NCBI RefSeq assembly: GCF_001445575.1
Contig: NZ_CP013200.1
Coordinates: forward strand, 744,001 to 808,000
Length of the DNA stretch: 64,000 nt
Source: Arthrobacter alpinus
GTDB lineage: Bacteria > Actinomycetota > Actinomycetes > Actinomycetales > Micrococcaceae
Direction: 5' to 3'
Shown: positions 28,009 to 36,811 of the stretch, one piece after another
Numbering within the stretch: position 1 is the stretch's first letter
Layout of the letters: each line of letters starts with the position of its first letter
Program-made: the position numbers and the translations under genes
Notes under the pieces: generated by a model
Told to the model about the DNA's origin: nothing
Seen by the model: the letters and a program-made list of their open reading frames with translations, nothing else
Databases searched by the model: none

Positions 28009-28032
28009 ATTCTTCTGAACGGAAACCCCACC

Positions 28033-28812
28033 ATGTCAAAACGCATTGACGTTAGTGATTTGAACGTTTACTACGGCGACTTCCGTGCCGTGGAGGACGT
28101 CAACATCACCATTGAAGCCAAATCCGTCACGGCCTTCATTGGTCCGTCCGGCTGTGGCAAGTCCACCTTCCTGCGGACCCTGAACCGCATGCACGAGGTC
28201 ATCCCCGGCGCCCGCGTTGAGGGCAAGGTGCTGCTCGACGGCGACAACCTTTACGCCGACGGCGTGGACCCGGTAACTGTGCGCAGCCAGATCGGCATGG
28301 TTTTTCAGCGCCCCAACCCGTTCCCCACCATGAGCATCCGAGACAATGTGCTGGCCGGCGTCAAACTCAACAGCCGCCGCATGCCTAAGTCCGACGCCGA
28401 GGCCCTCGTCGAGAAGTCGCTGCGCGGCGCCAACCTCTGGAACGAGGTCAAGGACCGCCTCGAGAAGCCCGGATCCGGCCTTTCCGGTGGCCAGCAGCAG
28501 CGTCTGTGCATCGCGCGCGCCATTGCCGTGTCTCCTGATGTGATCCTCATGGATGAGCCTTGCTCCGCCCTGGACCCCATCTCCACACTCGCCATTGAGG
28601 ACCTCATCAACGAGCTCAAGGACGAATACACGGTAGTCATCGTGACGCACAACATGCAGCAGGCAGCCCGCGTCTCTGACAAGACCGCGTTCTTCAACAT
28701 TGCCGGCACCGGCAAGCCCGGCAAGCTCATCGAGTTCGCCGAGACGGCCACCATCTTCAACAACCCGTCCGAGAAGTCCACGGAAGATTACGTCTCCGGC
28801 CGCTTCGGATAG
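28033..28812 (+). CDS. pstB: Phosphate ABC transporter ATP-binding protein PstB
   Basis: The 259-aa ATPase shows Walker [10 protein letters not shown] (about residues 37-45), signature [14 protein letters not shown], Walker [14 protein letters not shown] and the switch His in [15 protein letters not shown]. It powers PstCA. No phoU follows; instead the gene ends in a 3' region with 55-bp tandem repeats, and a DUF47 (PhoU-like) gene lies on the opposite strand. Confidence 0.96.
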   Translation: MSKRIDVSDLNVYYGDFRAVEDVNITIEAKSVTAFIGPSGCGKSTFLRTLNRMHEVIPGARVEGKVLLDGDNLYADGVDPVTVRSQIGMVFQRPNPFPTMSIRDNVLAGVKLNSRRMPKSDAEALVEKSLRGANLWNEVKDRLEKPGSGLSGGQQQRLCIARAIAVSPDVILMDEPCSALDPISTLAIEDLINELKDEYTVVIVTHNMQQAARVSDKTAFFNIAGTGKPGKLIEFAETATIFNNPSEKSTEDYVSGRFG

Positions 28813-28826
28813 CCCCAGACTCTCCC

Positions 28827-28991
28827 CATTCTCGTGCCTCGATTGGGGCCCCTCGAGGCTGTGGGCCCACCCAGTCTCCGCCATTCTCGTGCCTCGATTG
28901 GGGCCCCTCGAGGCTGTGGGACCGCCCAATCTCCGCCATTCTCGTGCCTCGATTGGGGCCCCTCGAGGCTGTGGGCCCACACAGTCTCCGG
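28827..28991 (+). repeat. Three 55-bp tandem repeats in the pstB 3' untranslated region
   Basis: Copies begin at 28827, 28882 and 28937, each with CATTCTCGTGCCTCG, then ATTGGGGCCCCTCGAGG and a TGTGGGCCCAC-like end (the second copy reads TGTGGGACCGCC). Each unit contains CCTCGA/TCGAGG arms around GGGGCCCC. The period is 55, not a multiple of three, so this is not a coding repeat. The array is part of the 495-base gene-free stretch 28813-29307. A related array follows ptsH at 36.8 kb. Confidence 0.92.
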
Positions 28992-29062
28992 GGCGATTTT
29001 CCTGAAACCTGGCGAGCGTGGGTCCATCACATCTGACAGGACAGCATTTCTCGCTCTGCCAC

Positions 29063-29107
29063 GTACGACGGCGACACTCACCTCAGTGGTGAGGGTCGCC
29101 GTCGTAC
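29063..29107. terminator. Bidirectional hairpin after the pstB repeats
   Basis: Arms 29063-29082 (GTACGACGGCGACACTCACC) and 29088-29107 are complementary apart from one mismatch, with a five-base loop. TTTG follows on the plus strand. It lies between convergent pstB and pit, so it probably ends the pst transcript. Confidence 0.8.
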
Positions 29108-29153
29108 TTTGTTAAGGGAGAATCAAGCGGCTGTCGCCGCCAGGTTGCCCGTA

Positions 29154-29279
29154 TGCGCCGGACTCAACTGTGGATTCGGCGCACGCTGAAAGTCTTGTTC
29201 CCTTATGCGTTGGACTCGGAGTGAGTTCGGCGCAGAGTGCGTTGTGCGCCGAATACAGCGGGAGTTCAGCGCATAAGGG
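29154..29279. repeat. Nested inverted repeats before the pit 3' end
   Basis: Outer arms CCCTTATGCG...ACTC (29200-29217) and its complement (29262-29279) match at 16 of 18. Inside, TTCGGCGCA (29226-29234) pairs with TGCGCCGAA (29245-29253). To the left, a separate TGCGCCG...CGGCGCA hairpin lies at about 29154-29184. The element closes the gene-free stretch downstream of pit on the minus strand. Confidence 0.75.
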
Positions 29280-29307
29280 TCGTGGTTCGCAGGAGCTGCC
29301 CCGGCGG

Positions 29308-30321
29308 TTAGGCCAGAGGGGAGAGGGCGAGGAAGAACAGCGCACCCAGAGCCACGCAGGCAAGCGGTGTAAGGATCCAGGTGCCCGCGATCTTGGCCAA
29401 CACCTTGCCATTGGTGGCGGCAAAGCGTTGGTTCGCGCCGGCCCCGACAACGGCAGCGGTGATGGCGTGCGTGGTGGACAGCGGCATGTGCAGGACAATC
29501 GCACCTATGAAGAGCAGCGCGGCACCGAGCATCTGGGCGACGGAGCCGCGGAGGGGATCTACCCGCACCAGACGGTGGCCCAGGGTGTAGGAGATCCGCC
29601 AGCCACCAAACGCAGTGCCCAGTGCCAGCAGCACCGCCGTGAAAATGGGGACCCATAGGGGCAGTTCGCCAGCACCAATGGAACCGGCGGCCAACAGGGC
29701 AAGCAGCAAAACCGCCGTCGTGCGCTGACCATCTTGGAGGCCGTGGCCAAAAGCGACCACGGCGCCGGCTACGGACTGCATCTGCCGGGCCCTACGGTTG
29801 ACCCTGTGTGGGGCAGTATTCCGAGCCGCCCACGTAGCTGGGTAGACGGCAACGAATCCCAGCACAAATGCCACCACCGGGGAAATGAGCAGGGGTAGCA
29901 GGACAAGCGACCACATGGTGATGTTGATGCTTTCCAATGTCTGGTGGCCCATGATGGCTGAACCCATGGACGCGCCGACAAGGGAGCTGATCAGCGCTTG
30001 TGTTGACGACGACGGGAAGCCGCGCCACCACATGTAGATACCCCATAAACAGGCGGAGATGACGGCGGCCAGCAGCAAGATCAGTCCCATCTGGCCGGTA
30101 GGGAAGTTCATGAAGAGCTTGTCCGCAAAAATCGCCACAAATGCCACGCTGAGTAGCGCGCCGAGGCAGTTGAACAGGCTGGCCAGCAGCACCGCAATAC
30201 TGGGTGTCAGGGCCCGGGTCCGCACTGAGAGTGCGACGGCGGCGGAGGCATCGCGGAAGCCGTTCAGGAACGCGAAAACTGCGGCCGTGACGATCACGGC
30301 ACCAAGCAGGAACGCTACCAA
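29308..30321 (-). CDS. pit: Low-affinity inorganic phosphate transporter (Pit family)
   Basis: About 337 residues with some ten hydrophobic segments and the Pit repeats NGFRDASAAVALSVRTRAL (N-terminal) and GHGLQDGQRTT (C-terminal), plus HMPLSTTHAITAAVVGAG. It moves metal-phosphate with protons. I place the start at TTG 30321, one base after the DUF47 stop codon and eight bases after AAGGAA; the longer in-frame extension overlaps DUF47 and is not Pit-like. DUF47-Pit pairs are a conserved unit. Confidence 0.85.
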   Translation of the reverse strand: MVAFLLGAVIVTAAVFAFLNGFRDASAAVALSVRTRALTPSIAVLLASLFNCLGALLSVAFVAIFADKLFMNFPTGQMGLILLLAAVISACLWGIYMWWRGFPSSSTQALISSLVGASMGSAIMGHQTLESINITMWSLVLLPLLISPVVAFVLGFVAVYPATWAARNTAPHRVNRRARQMQSVAGAVVAFGHGLQDGQRTTAVLLLALLAAGSIGAGELPLWVPIFTAVLLALGTAFGGWRISYTLGHRLVRVDPLRGSVAQMLGAALLFIGAIVLHMPLSTTHAITAAVVGAGANQRFAATNGKVLAKIAGTWILTPLACVALGALFFLALSPLA

Positions 30322-30322
30322 G

Positions 30323-30940
30323 TCAAGATTCCTTGACGATGATGCTGCCCACCTGCGTGGCCACCGTGCGCATCTGACGGCTGGCTGCTGCGAATTGGTC
30401 TGACAGGCTGCGGTACTTGGTAAACGTTGTGGCGCTGTGGGACTCCAGCAACTCTGCGACAACGACCCTGTGGGTGTGTTGGGCCCGCTTGGCTAGACGC
30501 AGGACTTCTAGCCAGTAGTCCTCGAGTCCGTCCAGGTCATTGAGCGACTTCATGGCTGAGGCGGTCAGCTCTGCTTGGCGGGCAAGGATTTCCAGCTGAT
30601 CGCTGATGCGGGTGGGGGTCCGGTCAAGGACGTAGAGCTCAATCAGTTCACCTGCACCTGTGAGGATTTCGCTGGTTTCATTCAGCAGCTGGCCCAGCGT
30701 GTACAGGTCTTCGCGGGGGAGCGGATTGATGAAGCTGGTGCGCATGTTGGTCAGGAGTGTGGCGAAGTCTGCGGTTGATTCCGCTTCTTGCTTGCGCAGC
30801 GATTGGGTCAGAGGGGTGAATCCGGTCCGGCCGGCGCCCAATAGCTCAGCCAGTGTCTGTGTGCCAGCCAAAATATGGTCTGACATGCGGGCCAATGCCT
30901 GCAGCCCTGCAGTCTCTTGGGGGAAAAGTCGCAACTTCAC
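30323..30940 (-). CDS. DUF47 (PhoU-like) Pit accessory protein
   Basis: The 205-aa all-helical protein of the DUF47/PhoU-like family begins MKLRLFPQETAGLQALARMSDHIL. Members are encoded directly upstream of pit genes, as here, and are thought to control Pit activity or amount. The start is GTG 30940. No phoU is seen near pstB, so this is the only PhoU-like gene in the window. Confidence 0.85.
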   Translation of the reverse strand: MKLRLFPQETAGLQALARMSDHILAGTQTLAELLGAGRTGFTPLTQSLRKQEAESTADFATLLTNMRTSFINPLPREDLYTLGQLLNETSEILTGAGELIELYVLDRTPTRISDQLEILARQAELTASAMKSLNDLDGLEDYWLEVLRLAKRAQHTHRVVVAELLESHSATTFTKYRSLSDQFAAASRQMRTVATQVGSIIVKES

Positions 30941-30994
30941 GGCGAGACCTTTGCTTAGCGGATTCCTTCGAAAAACCGGGGATATTCAGGGCAG

Positions 30995-31090
30995 AAAAGT
31001 GGTGTCGAACCGGGAGCGCCTCTCGGCACTGGGCCGCTCTAGGCGGCTATAAAATGGAGCCCGGGGGTTCCACGGTTCGACACCGCTTTC
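30995..31090. repeat. Long-loop inverted repeat between a hypothetical gene and DUF47
   Basis: Arms with core GGTGTCGAACCG (about 30995-31012) and CGGTTCGACACC (about 31073-31090) enclose about 60 bases that contain GC-rich partial stems (GGGCCGCTC and GCGGC runs). The arm contains the GGTTCGA sequence found in tRNA T-loops, but no tRNA fold is possible because the arms pair perfectly with each other. It is downstream of the 31144 gene and may terminate it. Confidence 0.65.
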
Positions 31091-31143
31091 AGTCTTCTAC
31101 GTCCGGCCCCGCCTGTCAACTGGACGCGGATTTGGGTGGGCTC

Positions 31144-31791
31144 TCAATCGAGTTCGCCGTTCCGCCAAGATTTAGCGGCGCCCTCGAGATCCTCTGCTGT
31201 ACGCACCAGTTGGTGGGCTTTTTTGGTCAGGGCCGAAGCATGCTCACCGTGGGCAGCCTCACGTTCGGTGGCGATGGTGGCCTGCCCCAATGCCACCACG
31301 CGGCAAAACGCGGCTGAACGGTCCAGCGCCATGTCAAAGTCGCCGTCAAAGGCGCCGGAAAGTATGGCGTTGGCCATGACTGTGATTTCTTCGGCTCCAG
31401 GTGGCTCTGCAACACCGGCCACGGCATTGGCAGCTTGCGCCCGTTGCTGCCCGGCCCGGAAGAACACGCTGATGCCTTCTGGATCCTGCAACGTTGCTGC
31501 ACGCAGGGCGTAGAGGCGCCAGAGGGCGCCGGGGAGGGAACGCGCAGGGCTAGCTGCCCACAGTTCCGCGATGGCTTCGAGCCCCTGCTTATCCGCCAGC
31601 TTCACGAGCCGTTTAGTCACGTCTGGATCGTTGCTCTCCCGGCCACCATGGACCAAGGCTCGGGCAGCAAGGTGGGCGGCCTCGGAAACGCGGGCCGGGT
31701 CGATGCCACCGGCGTAGTTCTCAAAGTCTGCAGGGGAGAACGGCACCGGCTTGTGCGGGCGAGGGGCTTGGGAGGCTGGTCGATCATTCAT
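31144..31791 (-). CDS. Conserved hypothetical protein (215 aa)
   Basis: The product is soluble and mostly helical, with a Pro-rich N-terminus (ASQAPRPHKPVPFSPADFENYAGG) and Ala-rich helices. I recall similar proteins in other Actinobacteria but no specific function. The segment RSAAFCRVVALGQATIATEREAAHGEHA looks like the best-conserved part. It ends upstream of the DUF47/pit unit and starts upstream of tRNA-Lys in the opposite direction. Confidence 0.7.
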   Translation of the reverse strand: MNDRPASQAPRPHKPVPFSPADFENYAGGIDPARVSEAAHLAARALVHGGRESNDPDVTKRLVKLADKQGLEAIAELWAASPARSLPGALWRLYALRAATLQDPEGISVFFRAGQQRAQAANAVAGVAEPPGAEEITVMANAILSGAFDGDFDMALDRSAAFCRVVALGQATIATEREAAHGEHASALTKKAHQLVRTAEDLEGAAKSWRNGELD

Positions 31792-31995
31792 GACACGACA
31801 CTACTCCTGCCCGCCGGGCCGGGTCGAGAAGCAGGCCATTACACTGGCGAATCTGTGGCTGGCGGTCATCGCCGCACTAAATGTTCGGGGTGCAAGCTGT
31901 GGCGTAATTGCATTCTGACGCATGGGGTGCGGTAGTCTGATATGCGTCAACTTTTGCAGAGGTGGTTTCATCGCTGTGCAAGTTGTCCACAGGTC

Positions 31996-32068
31996 GGGCC
32001 TTTAGCTCAGTTGGTAGAGCATCGGACTTTTAATCCGTGGGTCGCGGGTTCGAGCCCCGCAGGGCCCA
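31996..32068 (+). tRNA. tRNA-Lys (anticodon UUU)
   Basis: The 73-base gene folds as a cloverleaf: acceptor GGGCCTT pairs with AGGGCCC, the D arm has AGCTCAGTTGGTAGAGC, the anticodon loop is CTTTTAA (anticodon TTT), and the T arm is GCGGGTTCGAGCCCCGC. The discriminator base is A32068. CC but not the full CCA follows, so CCA is added after transcription. A dyad, TGACGCAT/ATGCGTCA, at 31916-31949 lies in its promoter region. Confidence 0.97.
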
Positions 32069-32076
32069 CCGACTTG

Positions 32077-32147
32077 AAAAATGCTGTTGTTTGACGGATT
32101 CGACATGGTTTGAACTATGTCATTTCCGTCAAACAGCAGCATTTTTT
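32077..32147. terminator. Bidirectional terminator after tRNA-Lys
   Basis: Arms starting AAAAATGCTGTTG (32077-32098) and ending CAGCATTTTT (32125-32146) pair with one mismatch; an inner GACAT/ATGTC stem lies in the loop. The T-run on the right serves the tRNA and the A-run on the left serves the minus-strand hydrolase gene, so the element can end both convergent transcripts. Confidence 0.88.
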
Positions 32148-32158
32148 GTTTGCCGCCG

Positions 32159-32794
32159 CTAGTAGCCTCGAGAAGAGTCCTCGAGTGTGCCGGCCGAGTG
32201 GAGAGCGGCAACGAACTCTTCCGATGTGGTGGGCTTGGAAAACATGGGGTAATCAAACTTCACCGCAGACTCGCCCTCCTCGACGCTGGTGGCAGCCACG
32301 GCGTCGGTCAAGGTCACCACGTTGTAACCACGTTCGTACGCGGTGCGCATGGTGGATTCCACACAGCAGTTGGTCAGGAATCCTGCCAACGCCACGGTCT
32401 TAATGCCCTTGGCTCGCAGGATGAAATCGAGGTTGGTGCTGCCAAACGCGTCCAGGCCGCGCTTGCCTTCAATAACAATGTCGGATTCCTCTGGGGCAAA
32501 CCTGTCCATAATTTCAGCGCCCCAAGCCCCTTTTACAAACGCCGTGGAGTCAACCACGCCCTTGAGAATGCCGTAAGGATGCTTGGAGATCTCGTTGTAA
32601 CCAGGCGCAAAGCTGATGGGGGAGTGGATCACAGTGGCGCCGGCTGCCCGTGCTGCGGCAAGTACTTTCGCGGCATTATCCAAGGTGGCGTTGGCTTCCA
32701 TGGAGTCCTTGACCGCACCGTGCAAAACACCTCCCTCAGAGGTGAAATCGTTCTGGAATTCAATGAAGACTACGGCTGTTGAATCGGTGTCCAC
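32159..32794 (-). CDS. Isochorismatase-family cysteine hydrolase
   Basis: The 211-aa protein has the family catalytic triad: Asp16 in FIEFQNDF, Lys in GKRGLDAF, and Cys in [11 protein letters not shown]. The cis-peptide region precedes the Cys. Such enzymes hydrolyse isochorismate, nicotinamide, N-carbamoylsarcosine, ureidoacrylate or similar amides, and the motif alone does not fix the substrate. It starts at GTG 32794 and is divergent from pdxK with a gap of about 100 bases; a link to vitamin B6 metabolism is only suggestive. Confidence 0.85.
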   Translation of the reverse strand: MDTDSTAVVFIEFQNDFTSEGGVLHGAVKDSMEANATLDNAAKVLAAARAAGATVIHSPISFAPGYNEISKHPYGILKGVVDSTAFVKGAWGAEIMDRFAPEESDIVIEGKRGLDAFGSTNLDFILRAKGIKTVALAGFLTNCCVESTMRTAYERGYNVVTLTDAVAATSVEEGESAVKFDYPMFSKPTTSEEFVAALHSAGTLEDSSRGY

Positions 32795-32896
32795 GGGGCT
32801 ACTCCTTGGATGAAGGGGGAATTTCTCACGATCTTGCTGAATCTACCGCCGTAACGCGAACATTGGTAGGGCCGCTTGAAGTGGCAAGATAGTTCC

Positions 32897-33730
32897 ATGA
32901 CTATGAATGCCCCCGCCCTTGCCCTGACCATCGCCGGATCCGAAGCGACAGGCGGTGCCGGCGCCCAAGCCGACCTCAAGACATTCCAGGAACTGGGCGT
33001 CTTCGGCATTGTGAACCTCACCTGCATCGTTTCCTTTGATCCCAAAGACAACTGGAACCACCGCTTTGTGCCAGTAGATCAGCAGGTCATTGCCGACCAG
33101 TTGGAAGCTACGACGGCGGCCTATGGTGCCGCTTCCGGCGCACCCACCACGCTGGACACGGTCAAGATCGGCATGATGGGCAGCCCAGCCACCATCACCA
33201 CTGTGGAGACGGCGCTCAAGGCTGCAGCGTTCAAGAATGTGGTTCTGGACCCGGTACTGATCTGCAAGGGCCAGGAGCCCGGCCACGCACTGGACACCGA
33301 TCAGGCGCTGAAGGCCCAGATCCTGCCGTTGGCCACCTTTGTCACGCCCAACCACTTCGAGGCGGAGTCCCTCTCTGGCATGGTCATCAACAACGTTGAA
33401 GACCTCAAGGCTGCCGCCCGCAAGATCCATGAAATCTCCGGAGCAGCAGTCCTCGCCAAGGGTGGCGTGCGGCTGGAAGGTGATGACGCCGTCGACGTTT
33501 TCTTTGACGGCGAAACACTGGAAGTACTCTCCGCGCCGAAGGTTGGCGAGGTTGCAGTCTCAGGTGCCGGTTGCTCGCTCGCCGCAGCCGTGACAGCCGA
33601 GCTGGCCAAGGGGGCAACCCCGTTGGAGGCCGCACGCACGGCCAAGGCTTTCGTCACCGAGGGCATCAAGAACCGCGTGACATCGGGCGCACCGTTCACC
33701 GCTCTTTGGCAGGGTGGCGCGCGCGCCTAA
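32897..33730 (+). CDS. pdxK: Pyridoxine/pyridoxal kinase (ThiD-like PdxK type)
   Basis: The 277-residue kinase has the ThiD/PfkB2 fold with [22 protein letters not shown] at the N-terminus, the pyridoxine-kinase-like [20 protein letters not shown], and the phosphate loop [15 protein letters not shown] with the conserved Gly-Ala-Gly-Cys. The pattern resembles Bacillus subtilis PdxK, which phosphorylates pyridoxal, pyridoxine and HMP, more than the ThiD of thiamine operons. The ATG at 32897 or 32903 is the start; the upstream in-frame ATG is less likely. Confidence 0.8.
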   Translation: MTMNAPALALTIAGSEATGGAGAQADLKTFQELGVFGIVNLTCIVSFDPKDNWNHRFVPVDQQVIADQLEATTAAYGAASGAPTTLDTVKIGMMGSPATITTVETALKAAAFKNVVLDPVLICKGQEPGHALDTDQALKAQILPLATFVTPNHFEAESLSGMVINNVEDLKAAARKIHEISGAAVLAKGGVRLEGDDAVDVFFDGETLEVLSAPKVGEVAVSGAGCSLAAAVTAELAKGATPLEAARTAKAFVTEGIKNRVTSGAPFTALWQGGARA

Positions 33731-33793
33731 GCGGCCGAAACCGGGCACCGGTCAGCTGTTGCCACGGCCTGCCCGGTGTGCCAAGCTCGCTTT

Positions 33794-34138
33794 ATGAGTG
33801 TGAACGAAGCCTTGGAATCTGATCCGTTTGACGCCACTGTGCGCATGGGCCGCAATGATGCCCGGCACCGCTACGAGCTGTTCGTGGCCGATGAATTGGC
33901 CGTGATCATCACGTTCGCGGACCTGCCCGGCCACATTGACCTCATCCATACTGTTGGCCAGCCCGGCTTCGAGGGGCAGGGCCTGGCCAAGGTGTTGGCG
34001 CGCTATGCCCTGGATGACGTGGTGGCCTCCGGCAAACGGATCATTCCGCACTGCAGTTACGTGAGGCGGTTCCTGGCCAAACATCCGGAACCGTACCTGC
34101 AGTACACCGACTTCCCCGATTCCGCCGGGGACGCCTAG
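33794..34138 (+). CDS. Small GNAT-fold N-acetyltransferase (YjdJ-like)
   Basis: The 114-aa protein belongs to the short YjdJ/Gcn5-like group, with YELFVADELAVIITFADLPGHIDLIHT, then PGFEGQGLAKVLARYALDDV (acetyl-CoA loop) and IIPHCSYVRRFLAKHPEP, the diagnostic HCSYV/FxxxHPE end. The substrate is unknown. ATG 33794 gives the conserved length. The stop codon is directly followed by the ATG of the next gene, so the pair is cotranscribed. Confidence 0.85.
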   Translation: MSVNEALESDPFDATVRMGRNDARHRYELFVADELAVIITFADLPGHIDLIHTVGQPGFEGQGLAKVLARYALDDVVASGKRIIPHCSYVRRFLAKHPEPYLQYTDFPDSAGDA

Positions 34139-34900
34139 ATGGCCCGCCCCGTGGCGCTGATTACCGGCGCCACGTCAGGGTTGGGTGCTGAATTTGCCCA
34201 GCAACTTGGCCGCGCCCAGCATGATTTGGTGCTGGTCTCCCGTGACGCCGCCCGCCTCGAGGCCAAGGCGGTGCGCCTGCGCAATGACTTTGGCATTGAT
34301 GTGCAGATCCTGCCCGCTGACTTAATTACGGACGACGGCGTTGCTTCCGTCAGTGCCCGGCTGGCGGACCCGGTGCGCCCCGTCGCGGTGCTGGTCAACA
34401 ACGCCGGGTTCAGTCTGCTGAAGGCCTTTGAGAAGAACTCTGTGGAAGAGGAAGCGGCGCACCTGCGCATCTTGGCTCAGACTCCCATGGAACTCACCCA
34501 CGCCGTACTGCCCGGAATGCTGGAGCGTGGTGCCGGACGCATCATCAACGTCTCAAGCGTGTCAGCGTTTATCCCGCGCGGCACGTACGGCGCGGCCAAG
34601 GCATGGGGCGTCAGCTTCAGCCGATTCGCGAATCTACGCTACGGCCCACGTGGCGTGAAAGTGACAGCGGTGTGCCCCGGCTTTGTGCACACCGAATTCC
34701 ACCAGCGCATGGGTGCCGATATGGGAGGCGTGAAGCCGTGGATGTGGCTCAACGCCGAACAAGTGGTGCGCGAGGGCCTGGCCGATAACGCAGTGGGCAA
34801 GGCCGTGTCCATCCCGTCCCGGCGCTACGCCACCTTGATGGCACTGGCCAAGCTGGTCCCTGACCGCGTGTCCGCAGCAGCAGGCAACCGCGGCCGCTGA
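34139..34900 (+). CDS. Short-chain dehydrogenase/reductase
   Basis: The 253-aa protein of the classical SDR type has the nucleotide-binding motif TGATSGLG at residues 9-16, the NNAG motif, the catalytic Ser in INVSSVSAF and the Tyr-Lys pair in YGAAKAW. Residue preferences suggest NADP (Arg in SRDAARLE). The substrate cannot be told. It starts right after the GNAT stop codon. Confidence 0.88.
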   Translation: MARPVALITGATSGLGAEFAQQLGRAQHDLVLVSRDAARLEAKAVRLRNDFGIDVQILPADLITDDGVASVSARLADPVRPVAVLVNNAGFSLLKAFEKNSVEEEAAHLRILAQTPMELTHAVLPGMLERGAGRIINVSSVSAFIPRGTYGAAKAWGVSFSRFANLRYGPRGVKVTAVCPGFVHTEFHQRMGADMGGVKPWMWLNAEQVVREGLADNAVGKAVSIPSRRYATLMALAKLVPDRVSAAAGNRGR

Positions 34901-34906
34901 TTAGAT

Positions 34907-34974
34907 CGACGGCGTGCCATAGTTTCGAGGGACCCTGAAATTTCGGGGGCACTCGCAACCATGGCACGCCGTCG
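34907..34974. repeat. Long inverted repeat between convergent SDR and MHS transporter genes
   Basis: Arms 34907-34929 and 34952-34974 match at 21 of 23, with perfect outer blocks CGACGGCGTGCCAT and its complement. The 22-base centre contains CCCTGAAATTTCGGGG, a second small hairpin. No T-run is visible. Confidence 0.85.
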
Positions 34975-35014
34975 TCAATGAACTCCTGGGATCTACCGCG
35001 GGAGCGGGTGGGGA

Positions 35015-36622
35015 TTAGTCCTCGACGGATTCCGGCCGGCCCACGGTAACCGGGATGCCGGTGCCTGGGGTTGGCGGCTCATAGGATTCGTCGAAGGGCA
35101 GGTAATCCATGTCGAGCAACGGATTCTCGTCCTGCGACTTCACCAATTCCTGCGCTTCCTCCACAGTGGCCACGCTTGGCATGGAGCCAGGCAGGGGCTT
35201 CCGGGCTGATTCACGCAGGAAGTAAATACCCACTGCGCCAATCGTGGACGTCACCATCAGATAGTAGGCAGGCATCATCTGATTGTCGGTGAGGGTGATC
35301 AGGCCCTTCATGATGAAGGGGGCGGTACCGCCAAAGATCGCCACGGCAAAGTTGTAGGAGATGCCCATGCCGCCGTAACGGCTGGAGGTTGGGAACAATG
35401 CCGGCAGCGCCGAGGCCAGATTTGATACGTAAAACGTGACAGGGAAGGCGATCAACGCCAGCCCCAGCAGAGTGGTCCAGACGGGACCCACGGCAATGAG
35501 CATGAAGGCAGGGATAGCCAGCACTACTGTGCTGATCGCACCGACCCACAGCACGGGACGTCGCCCGATCCTATCGGAGAGGCGACCCGCCAAGGGGATG
35601 CACACGGCCATGGCGACCAGGATGGGGATGGTGAGGATGGTCCCGTGTATCTCGTCGTAACCCATGGAATCGGTCAAGTATGTTGGCATGTAGGACGTGA
35701 GCGCGTAGCCCGCGGTGTTGGCTGCTGCCACAAGAATCATGGCGAGCAGGACTTGGCGCCAGTACACCTTGACCAGGTGGACCGGGCCGTTTGAGGTGCT
35801 CACGTCGCTGTCTGCAGCGGACTTAGACGCCTCCTCATTAGCATCCAGAGTGGCCTGGAACTGGGGGGACTCTTCGATCTTCATGCGGAAGTAAATGGCA
35901 ATCAAGCCCAAGGGTCCTGCGATGAGGAACGGCACACGCCAACCCCACTGTTCCATGGCGTCCTGGCCCAGGGTCAACTGGAGCACGGAGACCGTTGCCG
36001 CCCCGATGGCGAAGCCCATGTAGCTGCCCAGGTCAAGGATGCTGGCAAAGTAACCGCGGCGCTTGTCCGGGGCATATTCACTGACGAAGGTGGTGGCGCC
36101 TGCGTATTCACCGCCGGTGGAGAAGCCCTGAATGAGCTTGACCACGACAAGAAGCACTGCAGCCCAGATGCCGATTTGTGCGTATCCGGGGAGGAGCCCT
36201 ACGGCGAAAGTTGAAGCGGCCATGACCATCAAGGTCGTGGCGAGCACCTTTTGGCGCCCGATTTTGTCTCCAAGCCAGCCGAACACTACGCCGCCGAGCG
36301 GGCGGGCCAAGAAGGTAGCCGCGAAGGTCCCCAGCAGGAACAAAGTCCGAACATCGGGGTCTGCCTCAGGCAGGAACACCGGGCCCATGGTGCCGATCAA
36401 GTATCCGAAGACACCGACGTCATACCATTCCATGGTGTTTCCCACGACGGTGCCGCTAAGGGCTTTCTTGAGCATGGGCCCATCAACAACATTTACATCG
36501 TCGACGCCCAGCCTACGTTTTTTTAGTTTGGGCAAACGCGGCTTCTTAAGCTTCGTTTGCCGGTGATCCGCGGTGTCCTTAACACCTGATTCCGGTTGAG
36601 TCATGCTTCGGTCTATGGGCAT
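35015..36622 (-). CDS. MHS-family MFS transporter (metabolite:H+ symporter, ProP-like)
   Basis: The 535-residue protein has 12 predicted helices, the MHS start GTVVGNTMEWYDVGVFGYL, GWLGDKIGRQKVLATTLMVMA (loop 2-3) and IQGFSTGGEYAGATTFVSEYAPDKRRGYFAS. It has a basic N-terminus of about 45 residues (PKLKKRRLG) and an acidic C-terminal tail of about 60 residues. MHS members carry organic acids, proline or betaine; the substrate is not fixed by sequence. ATG 36622 has an AAGGGG ribosome site eight bases away. Confidence 0.85.
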   Translation of the reverse strand: MPIDRSMTQPESGVKDTADHRQTKLKKPRLPKLKKRRLGVDDVNVVDGPMLKKALSGTVVGNTMEWYDVGVFGYLIGTMGPVFLPEADPDVRTLFLLGTFAATFLARPLGGVVFGWLGDKIGRQKVLATTLMVMAASTFAVGLLPGYAQIGIWAAVLLVVVKLIQGFSTGGEYAGATTFVSEYAPDKRRGYFASILDLGSYMGFAIGAATVSVLQLTLGQDAMEQWGWRVPFLIAGPLGLIAIYFRMKIEESPQFQATLDANEEASKSAADSDVSTSNGPVHLVKVYWRQVLLAMILVAAANTAGYALTSYMPTYLTDSMGYDEIHGTILTIPILVAMAVCIPLAGRLSDRIGRRPVLWVGAISTVVLAIPAFMLIAVGPVWTTLLGLALIAFPVTFYVSNLASALPALFPTSSRYGGMGISYNFAVAIFGGTAPFIMKGLITLTDNQMMPAYYLMVTSTIGAVGIYFLRESARKPLPGSMPSVATVEEAQELVKSQDENPLLDMDYLPFDESYEPPTPGTGIPVTVGRPESVED

Positions 36623-36742
36623 TTGTTCATCCCCTTAAGGAGTGCATTTGCTTGCGACTTTCTGCTGCATCGCTACGGGCAGACCTTAAATTCTAGCAGA
36701 TGGACTAATTCGGGCCTCGGGAGGGGGTGCTGTCAAGAACCC

Positions 36743-36786
36743 AAAAACCCCGTCATCACGGCCCACAGTGGGCTGCGATACGGGGT
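36743..36786 (-). terminator. Intrinsic terminator of the ptsH-side operon
   Basis: ACCCCGT (36747-36753) pairs with ACGGGGT (36780-36786), and GCCCAC (36761-36766) with GTGGGC (36768-36773); the intervening bases mostly pair. On the minus strand the stem is followed by a run of five T (36743-36747). It lies beyond the ptsH tandem repeats, so these are transcribed as a 3' untranslated region. Confidence 0.85.
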
Positions 36787-36811
36787 CTAGTGGAAGCGGC
36801 TGGGAACGCGT

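Noticed and set aside
28827..28991. Possible CRISPR array
   Set aside because: Only three units repeated head to tail without unique spacers, and no cas genes nearby.
30995..31090. Possible tRNA (GGTTCGA T-loop-like sequence)
   Set aside because: The T-loop-like sequence is part of one arm of a long inverted repeat; no acceptor, D or anticodon arms can be formed.
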